Source: Rossellomorea marisflavi | GTDB taxonomy: Bacteria > Bacillota > Bacilli > Bacillales > Bacillaceae_B | Length of the DNA: 64,000 bases | Assembly (NCBI RefSeq): GCF_022170785.1 | Contig: NZ_CP081870.1 | Span: 3,844,001-3,908,000, forward strand | Reading direction: 5' to 3' | Shown here: piece by piece, positions 1 through 8,746 of the stretch | Layout of the letters: each line of letters opens with the position of its first letter | Numbering within the stretch: the stretch's first letter is position 1 | Position numbers and translations under genes: made by a program | The notes under the pieces: generated by a model | What the model saw: only the letters and a program-made list of their open reading frames with translations | Databases searched by the model: none | Told to the model about the DNA's origin: nothing

Positions 1-806
1 AGTGTAGCTTTAATGAATCCAAACTTATCTCCCACATCATGACGCTCGCCTTCAAACTCATAACCAATAACCATTTGCATCTCGTTCAGCTTTTTGATTG
101 CATCAGTCAGTTGGATTTCCCCACCAGCCCCAGGAGGAAGATTTTCTAGAATTTCAAATATTTCTGGACGAAGAAGATAACGACCCATAATAGCATAGTT
201 GGATGGCGCATCCTCTGCTTTAGGTTTTTCCACAAGATCATTGATATGGTAGACACCATCGTCAAAACGATTTTGATTATAAGAGATAACTCCATATTTT
301 GATACATCTTGCTGTGGAACTTCCTTTACCCCTATAACAGAAGAATTATATCGCTCATAAATATCAATGAGTTGCTTTAAACAAGGATAATCTGGAGAGT
401 GAACGATATCATCCCCTAATAGAACCGCAAATGGTTCATTCCCTATAAAACGGCTGGCACATGAGATGGCGTGTCCTAATCCAAGTGGTTCTTTTTGGCG
501 GATATAGTGGATATTTGCAAGTTTTGAAATACTCTGTACTTCTTCAAGCTGATCGTATTTCTTTTTCTTAGCAAGAGTTTCTTCCAACTCATATGATTTA
601 TCAAAGTGATCTTCAATGGCACGTTTCCCACGTCCAGTTACAATGATTATATCTTCGATTCCGGAAGCAACAGCTTCTTCAATGATATATTGAATAGTCG
701 GCTTATCAACGATTGGAAGCATTTCCTTTGGTTGTGCTTTAGTAGCAGGTAGGAAACGTGTACCCAGACCCGCTGCAGGGATAATTGCTTTTCTTACTTT
801 CTGCAT
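1..806 (-). CDS. galU: UTP--glucose-1-phosphate uridylyltransferase (GalU/GtaB), 3' end cut by window edge
   Basis: Makes UDP-glucose from UTP and glucose-1-phosphate in the cytoplasm, feeding exopolysaccharide and teichoic-acid glycosylation. The reading frame is open from an ATG at 806 to base 1, so the C-terminus lies outside the window. The N-terminus carries the nucleotidyltransferase signature [20 protein letters not shown]; further in are [15 protein letters not shown] and EKP motifs typical of bacterial GalU. An AAGGAGTG ribosome site precedes the ATG. It is the last visible gene of the minus-strand exopolysaccharide operon, 14 bases after the EpsC/CapD-like gene. Family assignment is secure; whether it is the only galU copy in the genome cannot be seen. 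Confidence 0.93.
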   Translation of the reverse strand, partial: MQKVRKAIIPAAGLGTRFLPATKAQPKEMLPIVDKPTIQYIIEEAVASGIEDIIIVTGRGKRAIEDHFDKSYELEETLAKKKKYDQLEEVQSISKLANIHYIRQKEPLGLGHAISCASRFIGNEPFAVLLGDDIVHSPDYPCLKQLIDIYERYNSSVIGVKEVPQQDVSKYGVISYNQNRFDDGVYHINDLVEKPKAEDAPSNYAIMGRYLLRPEIFEILENLPPGAGGEIQLTDAIKKLNEMQMVIGYEFEGERHDVGDKFGFIKAT

Positions 807-820
807 AGATGACACTCCTT

Positions 821-2641
821 TTAATTGGCACTCTTCATGAGAATGCCTTCATTCTTATTAGCAAGTTCCAATACATAATTAGAAATGGATTCTTTGTCAA
901 ACTCATGGTGATTTTCAATTAGATTGTTCACGTGTTCATAATTAAATTCCACTGTCCTTCCAATAAATATTTTAGGGAAGATCTCCTTACTATGGACCTC
1001 GTTTTCTCCGAGCAGTTCTTCGTACATCTTCTCTCCGGGGCGAATTCCAGCGTATCTGATACCGATCTCATCCATGGAATAGCCAGAAAGTCTAATCAGG
1101 TTCTTAGCAAGATCCACAATTTTCACCGGTTCTCCCATGTCAAGGACGAAAATTTCCCCACCACGTGCCAGCGCACCGGCTTGAAGAACTAGTCTGGATG
1201 CCTCAGGTATTGTCATGAAGTAGCGTGTCATATCCGGATGGGTGACAGTGACAGGTCCACCTGCCTGTATTTGACGTTTAAATAAAGGAATTACACTTCC
1301 CCTGCTACCTAGGACATTACCAAACCGAACGGCGACGAAGCTTGTATTACTATTTTTGTTTAGATTCTGGATGATCATCTCGGCAATCCGCTTCGTAGAG
1401 CCCATCACGTTTGTTGGATTAACAGCCTTATCTGAGGAGACAAGGACAAAAATCTGAACTCCAAATGTATCTGCAGCTTCCGCTACATTCTTGGTTCCGA
1501 TAACGTTATTCTTGACAGCTTCTTTAGGATTGTACTCCATGAGTGGTACATGTTTATGTGCCGCTGCATGGTAAACCACATCAGGAGAATGAATGTCCAT
1601 CACTTCAAAAATTCTATTACGATCTTGTATATCAGCAATAATTGGTACAATCTCAATATCCAACTTATACTTTGCTCTCAACTCCATGTCTATACCGTAT
1701 ATGGAGTTTTCTCCATGTCCTAGGAGTAATAGCTTTTTAGGCCCAAATTTACTAACTTGACGACATATTTCAGATCCAATGGACCCACCTGCCCCCGTTA
1801 CCAGAATCGTCTTACCTGACAACTTTTCTGAAATACTATGGGTATCCAATTCAACAGGATCGCGGCCTAGAAGGTCTTCAACCTGAACATCTCTGAACTG
1901 GTTAACGGAAACTTTTCCTGATACAATATCTTCAATCATGGGCATAATCTGTGTTTTTGCAGACGTCTTGCTGCATTCCTGATAAATAGTTTGTATATCA
2001 TGCTTGCTCATTGACGGTATGGCAATAATAATGTTATCTACCTGTAGTCTATCAACAATTTCAGGAATATCTTTCGTTTGACCAAAAACCTGGACTCCAT
2101 AAATTTGAAGTTTGTACTTTTTCGGATCATCATCGATAAAAGCCACCGGTAGAAGTTCGGCATCATAATTTTTCAGAAGTTGTCTGACTAGCATTGAACC
2201 CGCAGAACCAGCTCCAATGATCAGCGCACGCTTTTTCTCTTGTTTTGAATTAATATAATGATCTCTATACATTCTCCATGAGAAACGTGAACCACCAATA
2301 AGTAGTATATGGAGCATCCAAGTTACGGCCATTACTCTTATATAAACATGTTGATTAATAATCAATTGTACAATTGCTGTTGTCAAGATGGAAAGTGTGA
2401 TTGCACGTATGATAGCAACCATCTCCCCTACGCTTGCATACTCCCATGCTTTTTGATAAAGGCGATAAATGAATGCGAATAGGTGATGACTGATTAGAAG
2501 ACAGATCGAGCTGAAAATTAGTGTTGGGATGGTGAAAACATTAAGCGTTGGATTAAGAATGAAATACCCTGCATAAATGGCTGTGAGGACAATGATGGAA
2601 TCTAACACCATCAATAGCGAAATTCGCTTTTTATAGTTCAA
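821..2641 (-). CDS. EpsC/CapD-type polysaccharide biosynthesis protein (nucleoside-diphosphate-sugar 4,6-dehydratase)
   Basis: 606-residue membrane enzyme of the EpsC/CapD/FlaA1-like family, which forms 4-keto-6-deoxy UDP-HexNAc precursors for surface polysaccharide. Roughly four N-terminal membrane helices (residues 8-110) are followed by a CoA-binding-like Rossmann motif ([12 protein letters not shown], about 143) and the catalytic SDR domain with GAGGSIGSE (about 286) and a [17 protein letters not shown] segment. Here the usual Tyr of a YxxxK site is replaced by Met (MGSTK), as in many long CapD/FlaA1 relatives. The start is TTG at 2641, chosen because AAGGAGGAG stands at ideal distance. 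It follows a structured leader RNA and ywqE, and precedes galU. The organisation parallels the B. subtilis eps operon. Confidence 0.9.
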   Translation of the reverse strand: MNYKKRISLLMVLDSIIVLTAIYAGYFILNPTLNVFTIPTLIFSSICLLISHHLFAFIYRLYQKAWEYASVGEMVAIIRAITLSILTTAIVQLIINQHVYIRVMAVTWMLHILLIGGSRFSWRMYRDHYINSKQEKKRALIIGAGSAGSMLVRQLLKNYDAELLPVAFIDDDPKKYKLQIYGVQVFGQTKDIPEIVDRLQVDNIIIAIPSMSKHDIQTIYQECSKTSAKTQIMPMIEDIVSGKVSVNQFRDVQVEDLLGRDPVELDTHSISEKLSGKTILVTGAGGSIGSEICRQVSKFGPKKLLLLGHGENSIYGIDMELRAKYKLDIEIVPIIADIQDRNRIFEVMDIHSPDVVYHAAAHKHVPLMEYNPKEAVKNNVIGTKNVAEAADTFGVQIFVLVSSDKAVNPTNVMGSTKRIAEMIIQNLNKNSNTSFVAVRFGNVLGSRGSVIPLFKRQIQAGGPVTVTHPDMTRYFMTIPEASRLVLQAGALARGGEIFVLDMGEPVKIVDLAKNLIRLSGYSMDEIGIRYAGIRPGEKMYEELLGENEVHSKEIFPKIFIGRTVEFNYEHVNNLIENHHEFDKESISNYVLELANKNEGILMKSAN

Positions 2642-2835
2642 TTGGACTCCTCCTTAGTAAATTTTACGACAAATGAAATACCTAAGGAAAACATATAGTC
2701 TCGACTATATCCTTACCTTAGGCATCCAGATACGAACAATTTTAACGAAAAATGAATATTTAGACCTGCTTATTTAAAATTTACTTTATTTCGGAATTAT
2801 TATAAAATAATAGTAAATAGGCATTTAACCTGTCC

Positions 2836-2936
2836 TCTCATCACCCCACCGACGACAAGCGTCTAAGGTCTGGAGTCTCCTCCTGCCCACAAGGTGATCG
2901 AGTGCCTCCAATTATAATGGATAGGAGGCATTCCCA
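2836..2936 (-). ncRNA. Structured leader resembling the EAR (epsC-associated) antitermination element
   Basis: A GC-rich island of about 100 bases sits in the otherwise AT-rich 382-base gap between ywqE and the epsC-like gene. On the minus strand it can fold into a 7-bp hairpin (TGCCTCC at 2903-2909 with GGAGGCA at 2924-2930). A second closing stem (ATCACC 2840-2845 with GGTGAT 2893-2898) encloses a small GACG/CGTC hairpin (2851-2854 with 2860-2863). EAR is known as a processive antitermination RNA located just upstream of epsC in Bacillus exopolysaccharide operons, and the position here matches. Identification rests on position and foldability; I could not score it against the Rfam model. 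Confidence 0.55.
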
Positions 2937-3023
2937 AAATCCTACTGTTGTCTATAATTCTTGTTAAGGCTTTGTTTAACGACAATAGTACCTCATGACC
3001 TTTTTGTCTGATATTTATCCTAT

Positions 3024-3791
3024 TTAAAAAATTCCAAAGAATTTCTTTTTTTTAATCCGTTCGGGAATCTCTTTGTATATGTTTTTCCCCTCTATTAAAA
3101 GCTCTGCATTTTTAATAAAGTAGTCAACCATGTCGATACCGTATTGCTTCTCAGTCATTTCCAATGCTTCAGCCATTTTAAACGTGCGGTTCTTTACGTT
3201 ATGAGCGTCAGATGCGATAAAATGGACAAGATTTGCCTCTATCATCTGTTGGGAAAACTTTTGAATATTCTTCCCAAAGTAACCGGTCAACGAAGCTGCC
3301 GTAACTTGAGTGGTAGCACCATTCTTTACTAGGTTGTAAAGCTTATCCGGCCTCTCCATAAGTTCCGCATTTCGCTCAGGATGTACAATGATTGGGATTA
3401 ACCCTTCATTCTGCAAATCATATAAGAGTCTTTCAGCATAGCCAGGAACAGAGCTTGATGGAAACTCCACAAAAAGATATTGGGACCCATTATTTAGCGT
3501 CAGAAGTTCACCCTTACGGTAATCTTCCACCATTTCACCGTAGATCCTTGTCTCTTGTCCAGGTAGGACCTTTAAAGCAATGCCTTGCTCTTGAAACGTC
3601 TTATTCAATTCCTCAACACGCTGAAGAATATCCTCTTTTACATTCTCATACTTCCCATTACGATGATGCGGTGTTGCAAGGATAGTGTGGATCCCCTCAG
3701 ACAAAGCTTTTTCTGCAAGGATGATACTGTCTGTATAGCTCTGCGCACCATCGTCAATACCAGGTAAAATATGACTATGGATGTCAATCAC
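3024..3791 (-). CDS. ywqE: Protein-tyrosine phosphatase, PHP family (YwqE/CpsB-like)
   Basis: 255-residue manganese-type PHP phosphatase that dephosphorylates the tyrosine kinase encoded next to it and so tunes polysaccharide export. Metal-binding motifs are visible: HSHILPGIDDGAQ at residues 4-16, TPHHRNG near 41-47, HPERN near 137-141 and SDAHN near 194-198. Length matches YwqE/CpsB. The start is GTG at 3791, preceded by a G-rich ribosome site; there is no better in-frame ATG. It is third in the ywqC-ywqD-ywqE order, 83 bases after the kinase, and is followed by the leader RNA of the dehydratase gene. Confidence 0.93.
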   Translation of the reverse strand: MIDIHSHILPGIDDGAQSYTDSIILAEKALSEGIHTILATPHHRNGKYENVKEDILQRVEELNKTFQEQGIALKVLPGQETRIYGEMVEDYRKGELLTLNNGSQYLFVEFPSSSVPGYAERLLYDLQNEGLIPIIVHPERNAELMERPDKLYNLVKNGATTQVTAASLTGYFGKNIQKFSQQMIEANLVHFIASDAHNVKNRTFKMAEALEMTEKQYGIDMVDYFIKNAELLIEGKNIYKEIPERIKKKKFFGIF

Positions 3792-3874
3792 GTGTAATCC
3801 CCCCCGAGTGAAACCTCATACTATTTTACTACTAGCTCAAAATTTGTAAATAGGTGAAATTTGTCGAATAGTAG

Positions 3875-4582
3875 TTAATTTTTTCCGTAATAATAATAAC
3901 TCGTATCCTTCATCTCTCGGTTATTAAGAATCACCCCAAGCAGCTTCCCTTTCGTAGTGTCCAACAGCTCTTTCGCTTTCTTAGCACTGTCCACTTCGGT
4001 GGTTCCCGAGCTTAAAACAAGAACTGTTCCGTCACATTTATTGGAGAGTACCTGTGCATCCGTGACGGCTAAGAGCGGGGGAGTATCGAAAACGACCATA
4101 TCGTAATCCTGATAAATATCCTTTAGTAGTTCTTCCATCGACCTAGAACTTAATAGTTCCGCTGGGTTCGGCGGGATCGGTCCACATGTCAAAAGATCCA
4201 GGTTTTTGATATCGGTTTGATGGACAACTTCCCGGAGGGCTTTTTGTCGCGATAGGGTCGATGTCAGACCAAATGTGTTATTTACATTGAACGTATAGTG
4301 AGATGTTGGTTTTCTCATATCTCCATCTACAAGAAGCACGTTCTTTCCTTCTTGGGCGAATACGACGGCCAGATTCGCAGCCGTTGTGGATTTCCCTTCC
4401 CCTGGTCCCGAAGAAGTCACCACGATGGAACGAATTTGTTGATCAACAGAAGAAAAGTTGATGCTTGTACGAACCGTTTTGTACTGCTCTGAAATTGGTG
4501 ATTGCGGATTATCATGGGCGATCAGTTTACGCCTGGTTGACATCATGATCTGCTTCAGTTTTTTACTCTTCTTACTACCCAA
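3875..4582 (-). CDS. ywqD: Bacterial tyrosine kinase (BY-kinase), YwqD/EpsB-like
   Basis: Cytoplasmic autophosphorylating ATPase controlling capsule or exopolysaccharide synthesis; it also phosphorylates enzymes such as UDP-glucose dehydrogenases in relatives. Walker A SSGPGEGKST (Lys about 64), Walker A' LLVDGDMRKP (about 83-92) and Walker B VVFDTPPLLAVTDA are all present. The C-terminus has the tyrosine cluster DTSYYYYGKN that is the autophosphorylation site. I place the start at TTG 4582 (235 residues, the usual YwqD length) because AGGTGA lies 5 bases upstream; a longer frame reaching ATG 4657 would overlap ywqC by 83 bases. The start overlaps the end of ywqC by 8 bases, implying translational coupling. 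Confidence 0.93.
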   Translation of the reverse strand: MGSKKSKKLKQIMMSTRRKLIAHDNPQSPISEQYKTVRTSINFSSVDQQIRSIVVTSSGPGEGKSTTAANLAVVFAQEGKNVLLVDGDMRKPTSHYTFNVNNTFGLTSTLSRQKALREVVHQTDIKNLDLLTCGPIPPNPAELLSSRSMEELLKDIYQDYDMVVFDTPPLLAVTDAQVLSNKCDGTVLVLSSGTTEVDSAKKAKELLDTTKGKLLGVILNNREMKDTSYYYYGKN

Positions 4583-5303
4583 TGCGCTCACCTCTTTCTT
4601 CTGTGCTTCTTGATTTCTTCTCTGCTTTTGTGTCTCCAATCCTAGCAACCGATCCAAGAACAGGTACGTCTAACACTTTTTCCACGTCTTGCTCAGTTTT
4701 GATCGTATTATCGAGGAATTCAAGCAAGAATGAAATTCCTACACCAATCATAAGACCAACAACCAAAGCGATTACAACATTTAGAAGTGGTTTCGGCTTT
4801 ACAGGAGACAGTTTTTCCCCTACTTCTGCTTTGGTCAGGATCGTGACATTGTCGACATTCATAATGTCTGGAATATCTTTCTGGAAGACGTCAGCCGTCT
4901 CATTAGCAATTTTCGCGGCTTTCGCAGGATCAGTATCCTGTACAACCAACTTAACGACCTGCGAATCGTTTTGATTGGATACAGTCATGTTGGACTGGAT
5001 ATCACTTGTTTTCATATTAAGTTCCTTTGAAACTTTGTCCAAGATGACCGGACTTGTGATAATTTCCTTATAAGTATTAATTAACTGTAGATTCGTTTGG
5101 ATTTGACCTGGGTTATTATAGGCGGATTGATCGGATTTGGACTGATTGACAAGCAGCTGGGTCGAAGTTTCATAAACGGGGGTTAACAGAAAAAAACTTA
5201 CCCCTCCGCTGACTAAGACTGCTGTAAGGGTAATAAGGATAATCAGGCTCATTCTTTTCTTGAGGGTTTGCATCAAATCACGTAAATTGATTGTTTCTTC
5301 CAT
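4575..5303 (-). CDS. ywqC: Tyrosine-kinase modulator / Wzz-type chain-length protein (YwqC/EpsA-like)
   Basis: 242-residue membrane activator of the adjacent BY-kinase. A short cytoplasmic N-terminus is followed by a transmembrane helix (about 20-40), an extracytoplasmic Wzz domain, a second helix (about 172-192, preceded by the proline-rich KLSPVKPKPLLN typical of Wzz proteins) and a cytoplasmic tail that docks the kinase. AGGAGG stands 6 bases before the ATG. First gene of the minus-strand operon; its promoter should lie between 5304 and about 5450, where AT-rich sequence separates it from the divergent SGNH gene. Confidence 0.92.
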   Translation of the reverse strand: MEETINLRDLMQTLKKRMSLIILITLTAVLVSGGVSFFLLTPVYETSTQLLVNQSKSDQSAYNNPGQIQTNLQLINTYKEIITSPVILDKVSKELNMKTSDIQSNMTVSNQNDSQVVKLVVQDTDPAKAAKIANETADVFQKDIPDIMNVDNVTILTKAEVGEKLSPVKPKPLLNVVIALVVGLMIGVGISFLLEFLDNTIKTEQDVEKVLDVPVLGSVARIGDTKAEKKSRSTEERGERIG

Positions 5304-5504
5304 GAAGTGCCTCCTGTAAATTGTGAAAAAATATGTAAGATTCTTTCAGTTTTAGTTGTATTTCCGTGAAAATCTTGTCATAATTTTAAATAAAATGTAA
5401 TATTGTTGCCATTACTCTCTATTAAACTACAGATTTTTCTATTTGAAAAGGGTATTTTCAACAAAAGTGAATATTTCTTGCAGAAATTCATTCAGGGGGA
5501 ATTT

Positions 5505-6293
5505 ATGATGAAACAGTTCTTATTGGTGGTACTCGCTATTGCATGCGCTGCCGTGCTGATTATGGGGAACCTTTATTGGCAAGAGCGAACAGCATTAACA
5601 AAAACAGAGCAAAAGGAGGATACCCAGGTATCTCCGAAAGAGAAGCCCACTAAAGAAAAAAAGAAGGTGAAGGATGAAGAGACCGAATTTACCGCCAAAT
5701 GGCCGAAGAATGCAAAGGCTGTTTATAAGAAAAAAGTGAAGAATGGTGATCCATTCAAAATCGTCATCCTTGGCTCGCCTGCCCTTGGAGCAAGCGAAGG
5801 AGGCTGGGCTCCTCAACTGAAGGAGTCGTTGCTTACGGCATATGACGACACCATTGAAGTGACCATCCATGAATGGGATACGACCTCTGTGGAATTCGTA
5901 AATGGGACGAATGTGGATACGGTTCTTGAAGAGACTCCTGACCTGGTACTTTGGGAACCGTTCACTCTGGTAGATAACTCGAATGGAGTGGGTCCTCTTC
6001 AGAATCACGACAGTATCCTTATCTTTGATCGGGAGCTGCATGAAACGAACGAAACGGCTACTCTCATTCTTCAACCCCCTCATCCAATCGAAAATGCTAC
6101 TTATTATCCAGCGAATGTGGACGAGCTGAAAGCATTCGCCGAGGAAGAAAGTATCCCTTATCTCGATCATTGGAGCGATTGGCCTGAAGACGGTACACTT
6201 TCCGATTATCTAATTGAAGACCAGGATACACCAAATGCCAAAGGCTACACGCTTTGGAACGATTACTTAGTAGACTACTTTATTGCTGACTAG
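5505..6293 (+). CDS. SGNH/GDSL-family hydrolase, membrane-anchored or secreted
   Basis: 262 residues from ATG 5505, chosen over the longer frame at 5403 because AGGGGGAA lies directly upstream and a proper signal/anchor helix then begins the protein (MMKQFLLVVLAIACAAVLIM). A Lys/Glu-rich linker follows (about 30-70). The GDSL block I reads ILGSPALGASEGGW (Ser in the nucleophile position) and a C-terminal TPNAKGYTLWNDYL block resembles the catalytic end of SGNH esterases, although the usual His is not obvious. Such proteins often sit beside polysaccharide loci and deacylate or deacetylate glycans; substrate is unknown. It diverges from ywqC and ends in its own terminator. Confidence 0.75.
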   Translation: MMKQFLLVVLAIACAAVLIMGNLYWQERTALTKTEQKEDTQVSPKEKPTKEKKKVKDEETEFTAKWPKNAKAVYKKKVKNGDPFKIVILGSPALGASEGGWAPQLKESLLTAYDDTIEVTIHEWDTTSVEFVNGTNVDTVLEETPDLVLWEPFTLVDNSNGVGPLQNHDSILIFDRELHETNETATLILQPPHPIENATYYPANVDELKAFAEEESIPYLDHWSDWPEDGTLSDYLIEDQDTPNAKGYTLWNDYLVDYFIAD

Positions 6294-6314
6294 CCTGATG
6301 GCTAGTCTTTTTTT
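6288..6314 (+). terminator. Rho-independent terminator of the SGNH gene
   Basis: GACTAGCC (6288-6295), loop TGAT, GGCTAGTC (6300-6307), then seven T. The stop codon lies inside the left arm. Confidence 0.9.
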
Positions 6315-6331
6315 ATATAATAGAAGAAACT

Positions 6332-6345
6332 AGTAAGCGTTTACA
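6332..6345. promoter_or_regulatory. Candidate CcpA catabolite-responsive element (cre)
   Basis: AGTAAGCGTTTACA is a near-perfect dyad matching the cre consensus TGWAAGCGNTNWCA except for the first base pair. It lies 117 bases upstream of the LCP gene ATG. The match is visible; CcpA binding is inferred. Confidence 0.45.
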
Positions 6346-6461
6346 CTTTAAGTGCTATCTCATTTGGATGAATGTAAATACAAAAGAAAATATTTCCTAT
6401 CCAAATATGACATAATCTGATATCTTATTAACTAGGTTCAGGAAAAGGAAGGGAAAAATAC

Positions 6462-7430
6462 ATGAGATCAGATAAACATACTGGTAGAAAAAAGAGAAAA
6501 TGGCCGAAAGTTGTTGGGATCATTCTTCTCGTGTTGGTGCTCGGTGGGGGAATCTATGGCTATACGATTTACAAATCTCTGAATGATGCGGTCGGTGCTA
6601 TGCACGATCCGTTGAAAAGAGAAAAGTCTGAGAAACGTGCGGAAAAAGTCACCTTTAAGAAGAAAGATCCTTTCTCCGTTCTATTGCTCGGTACAGACGG
6701 GTCGTTTGATCGTAAAGGAGATGTCGGCCGTTCGGATTCGATGATTGTGTTGACCGTCAACCCGAATAAAAAGTCTGTCAAGATGCTTAGCATCCCTCGT
6801 GATACACGGACGGAAATTGTTGATAAAGGGACCGTGGATAAAATCAATCACGCCTATGCATTCGGTGCGGCCAAAGGGGGGCCATCCCAAGGGGCAGAAT
6901 GGTCGATGAATACGGTGGAAAACCTGTTGGATATCCCAATTGACTACTACGCCACCATCAACATGGACGGATTCAAAGACATTGTCGATGCAGTCGGCGG
7001 AGTCACAGTCAATAATGACATCGACTTCGTTCAAGATGGGTATACGTTTACCAAAGGATCGGTAACTCTAGATGGGAAGAAAGCACTTGCCTTCTCACGT
7101 ATGCGTCATGAAGACCCCCGCGGGGACTTCGGACGTCAGCTCCGTCAGCGTGAAATCATCAAAGGGGTCATCAATCAAGGTGCCAGCCTATCAAGCCTCT
7201 GGAACTTTGACGATATCTTCGATGCTCTTGGAGCAAACGTAAAAACGAACCTTTCCTTCAAGGAAATGGTCGACATCCAAAAGAATTATAAAGCAGCTGC
7301 AGGAAATATCGAGCAGATCAAGATTGAAACTGGCGAGGGAACCAACATTGATGGAATTTACTACTATGTCATTCCTGATGCTGAACTCGGTGAGATCCAG
7401 ACAACGCTTAAAGAGCAATTAGAAATCTAA
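6462..7430 (+). CDS. LytR-CpsA-Psr (LCP) family glycopolymer ligase
   Basis: 322-residue type II membrane protein that transfers undecaprenyl-linked glycopolymers (teichoic acid or capsule) to peptidoglycan outside the membrane. N-terminal Lys/Arg-rich segment, transmembrane helix (about 15-35), then the LCP domain: LLLGTDGS (about 70), GRSDSMIV with the catalytic-type Arg/Asp, SIPRDTRTEI, KINHAYAFGG-like segment, and FSRMRHEDPRGDFGRQLRQRE, the pyrophosphate-binding arginine cluster. The usual length for LytR/TagT/U. A GGAAAAGGAAGGG ribosome site precedes ATG 6462. Its terminator has been split by the downstream IS element. Which polymer it attaches cannot be told from sequence; the exopolysaccharide operon next door and the teichoic genes in this window are both possible. 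Confidence 0.93.
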   Translation: MRSDKHTGRKKRKWPKVVGIILLVLVLGGGIYGYTIYKSLNDAVGAMHDPLKREKSEKRAEKVTFKKKDPFSVLLLGTDGSFDRKGDVGRSDSMIVLTVNPNKKSVKMLSIPRDTRTEIVDKGTVDKINHAYAFGAAKGGPSQGAEWSMNTVENLLDIPIDYYATINMDGFKDIVDAVGGVTVNNDIDFVQDGYTFTKGSVTLDGKKALAFSRMRHEDPRGDFGRQLRQREIIKGVINQGASLSSLWNFDDIFDALGANVKTNLSFKEMVDIQKNYKAAAGNIEQIKIETGEGTNIDGIYYYVIPDAELGEIQTTLKEQLEI

Positions 7431-7529
7431 AAAAACCGCTTGGGAATCAATAGAGAGACCTAACAAAATGAGACTGAATAAAACACCTTCAAGTAGTAAA
7501 TAATCATTTACATTTGGAGGTGTTTTTCT

Positions 7530-7865
7530 ATGGGTAAAAAAGTGTTTTATCCAGAGGAAGTTAAGAAAGAAGTTGTCCGTTTAAAATTAGAAGGTCATTA
7601 TTCAAATCAAGAGCTTATGGACATGTTTGGAATCAAGAATCGATCTCAGATTAAGACGTGGGTGAAATGGTTCAAGAATGGAGAGTCTCATCGGTTTGCT
7701 TAACCTCTCGGGAAACAATATTCTTATGGGAAAGGTCCAGATGAGGATAGTGAACTAGCTCAGTTACGAAAGAAAGTCGCTAATTATGAAATGCGTGAGG
7801 AATTGGTGGGAAAGTACAGGGAAATCGAAAGGAAGTGGTCCCAGGAGTATTCGTTCAAATCGTAG
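7530..7865 (+). pseudogene. IS3-family OrfA (HTH), interrupted by an in-frame TAA
   Basis: The ATG at 7530 follows TTTGGAGG. The frame encodes a helix-turn-helix transposase subunit (FYPEEVKKEVVRLKLEG, then NQELMDMFGIKNRSQIKTW) but stops at TAA 7701-7703 after 57 codons. The same frame then continues without interruption as PLGKQYSYGKGPDEDSE and a leucine-zipper-like coiled coil (LAQLRKKVANYEMREELVGK) to TAG 7863. A single C-to-T change (CAA to TAA) explains it. The frame overlaps OrfB by about 30 bases, where -1 frameshifting would normally make the OrfAB transposase. The element is therefore probably unable to transpose by itself. Confidence 0.82.
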
Positions 7866-8689
7866 AGATGTTAAAACATAAATATACCGTTATGACCCTT
7901 TGTGAGTGCTTTGGAGTGGCTAAGGCTACCTATTATCGTTGGCGTGGAAAGTCATGGGGACCGTCGGAGTTAGAGGAGAAAATCATTAATCTGTGCGTTG
8001 CGTTGAAATTTCGCATTGGGCACCGGATGGTTCGCGGCCTTTTGCGTAAAGAGCACAATCTCGAAGTCAATCGGAATACGGTACAGCGAATCATGCAGAA
8101 ATTCAACATCCAGTGCCGCGTTAAAAAGAAAAGACAAAACTATCTAGCTGGTGAAAGTAAAATTGTCGTGCCGAATATCTTAAACAGAGAGTTTACTGCC
8201 ACGAAACCAAATGAAAAATGGGTGACAGATATTACCTATCTTCCTTATGGGGAGAAAATGATATATTTATCAACAATTATGGACCTGTATAATAACGAAA
8301 TTCTTGCTTTCACCATTGGAGATAAACAGGATAAAGCGTTAGTGTTAGATACGTTGAAAAGAGCGTGTGAGGGTCGAAATGTATCTGGATGCATCCTTCA
8401 TAGTGATCAAGGATCTCAATATACCTCCTATGATTTTCAGGAAGACTGTAAAAAAAGAGGCATTATCACAAGCATGTCCCGACGAGGAAATTGCTTTGAT
8501 AATGCCGTCATCGAATCCTTCCACTCTTCTTTAAAGTCAGAAGAATTCAACCCACTGGATCGTGGGAAGTTAACCACTCATACAGTACGAAAGAAAATCG
8601 AATCGTACATGTATTATTATAATTATTGTCGCCCTTTTACAAAATTAAACTGCCAGACTCCAATAGAATTTAGAGTCATGGCAGCCTAG
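7835..8689 (+). CDS. IS3-family transposase OrfB (DDE integrase core)
   Basis: 284 codons from GTG 7835, read in the -1 frame relative to OrfA. HTH_21-type region RIGHRMVRGLLRKEHNLEVN, then the rve domain with catalytic Asp in WVTDITYLPYG, second Asp in LHSDQGSQYTS and Glu in NCFDNAVIESFHSSLKSEEF. All DDE residues appear intact. Normally produced as an OrfAB fusion by frameshifting; with OrfA stopped early the fusion cannot be made, although OrfB alone might still be expressed. Confidence 0.93.
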   Translation: MVPGVFVQIVEMLKHKYTVMTLCECFGVAKATYYRWRGKSWGPSELEEKIINLCVALKFRIGHRMVRGLLRKEHNLEVNRNTVQRIMQKFNIQCRVKKKRQNYLAGESKIVVPNILNREFTATKPNEKWVTDITYLPYGEKMIYLSTIMDLYNNEILAFTIGDKQDKALVLDTLKRACEGRNVSGCILHSDQGSQYTSYDFQEDCKKRGIITSMSRRGNCFDNAVIESFHSSLKSEEFNPLDRGKLTTHTVRKKIESYMYYYNYCRPFTKLNCQTPIEFRVMAA

Positions 8690-8746
8690 GTGTTTTATTT
8701 AGTCTTAATTGACTGGGTCACTCCACAAATCCCAAGCGGTTTTTTC

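Larger units (their letters stand above)
7469..8707 (+). mobile_element. IS3-family insertion sequence (IS150-like), about 1.24 kb
   Basis: Bounded by imperfect terminal inverted repeats: TGAGACTGAATAAAACACCT (7469-7488) and the inverse complement of TAAGACTAAATAAAACACCT at 8688-8707 (2 differences in 20). It contains an OrfA with a nonsense codon and an intact OrfB with the DDE integrase core, in overlapping frames as usual for IS3 elements. No convincing target duplication is visible directly outside the repeats, so the outermost base or two may be misplaced or the duplication has decayed. Confidence 0.88.
7430..8745. terminator. Bidirectional terminator split by an IS insertion
   Basis: AAAAAACCGCTTGGGA (7430-7445) just after the LCP stop codon and its exact 16-base inverse complement (8730-8745) just after the stop of the convergent EIIBC gene are the two arms of one terminator serving both genes. 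They now lie about 1.28 kb apart with an IS3-family element between, so neither arm can form a normal hairpin. Confidence 0.75.

Noticed and set aside
2690-2760. Inverted repeat TATAGTCTCGACTATA downstream of the leader RNA as a terminator
   Set aside because: The stem is short and AT-rich with no T-run on the minus strand. It may be part of the EAR target region but is not convincing.
5595-6170. 191-codon frame antisense to the SGNH gene
   Set aside because: It is a shadow of a well-supported gene, with no ribosome site and unnatural amino-acid composition.
7461-8715. Target-site duplication of the IS element
   Set aside because: Sequences directly outside the inverted repeats (ACAAAA and ATTGAC) do not match, so no duplication is claimed.
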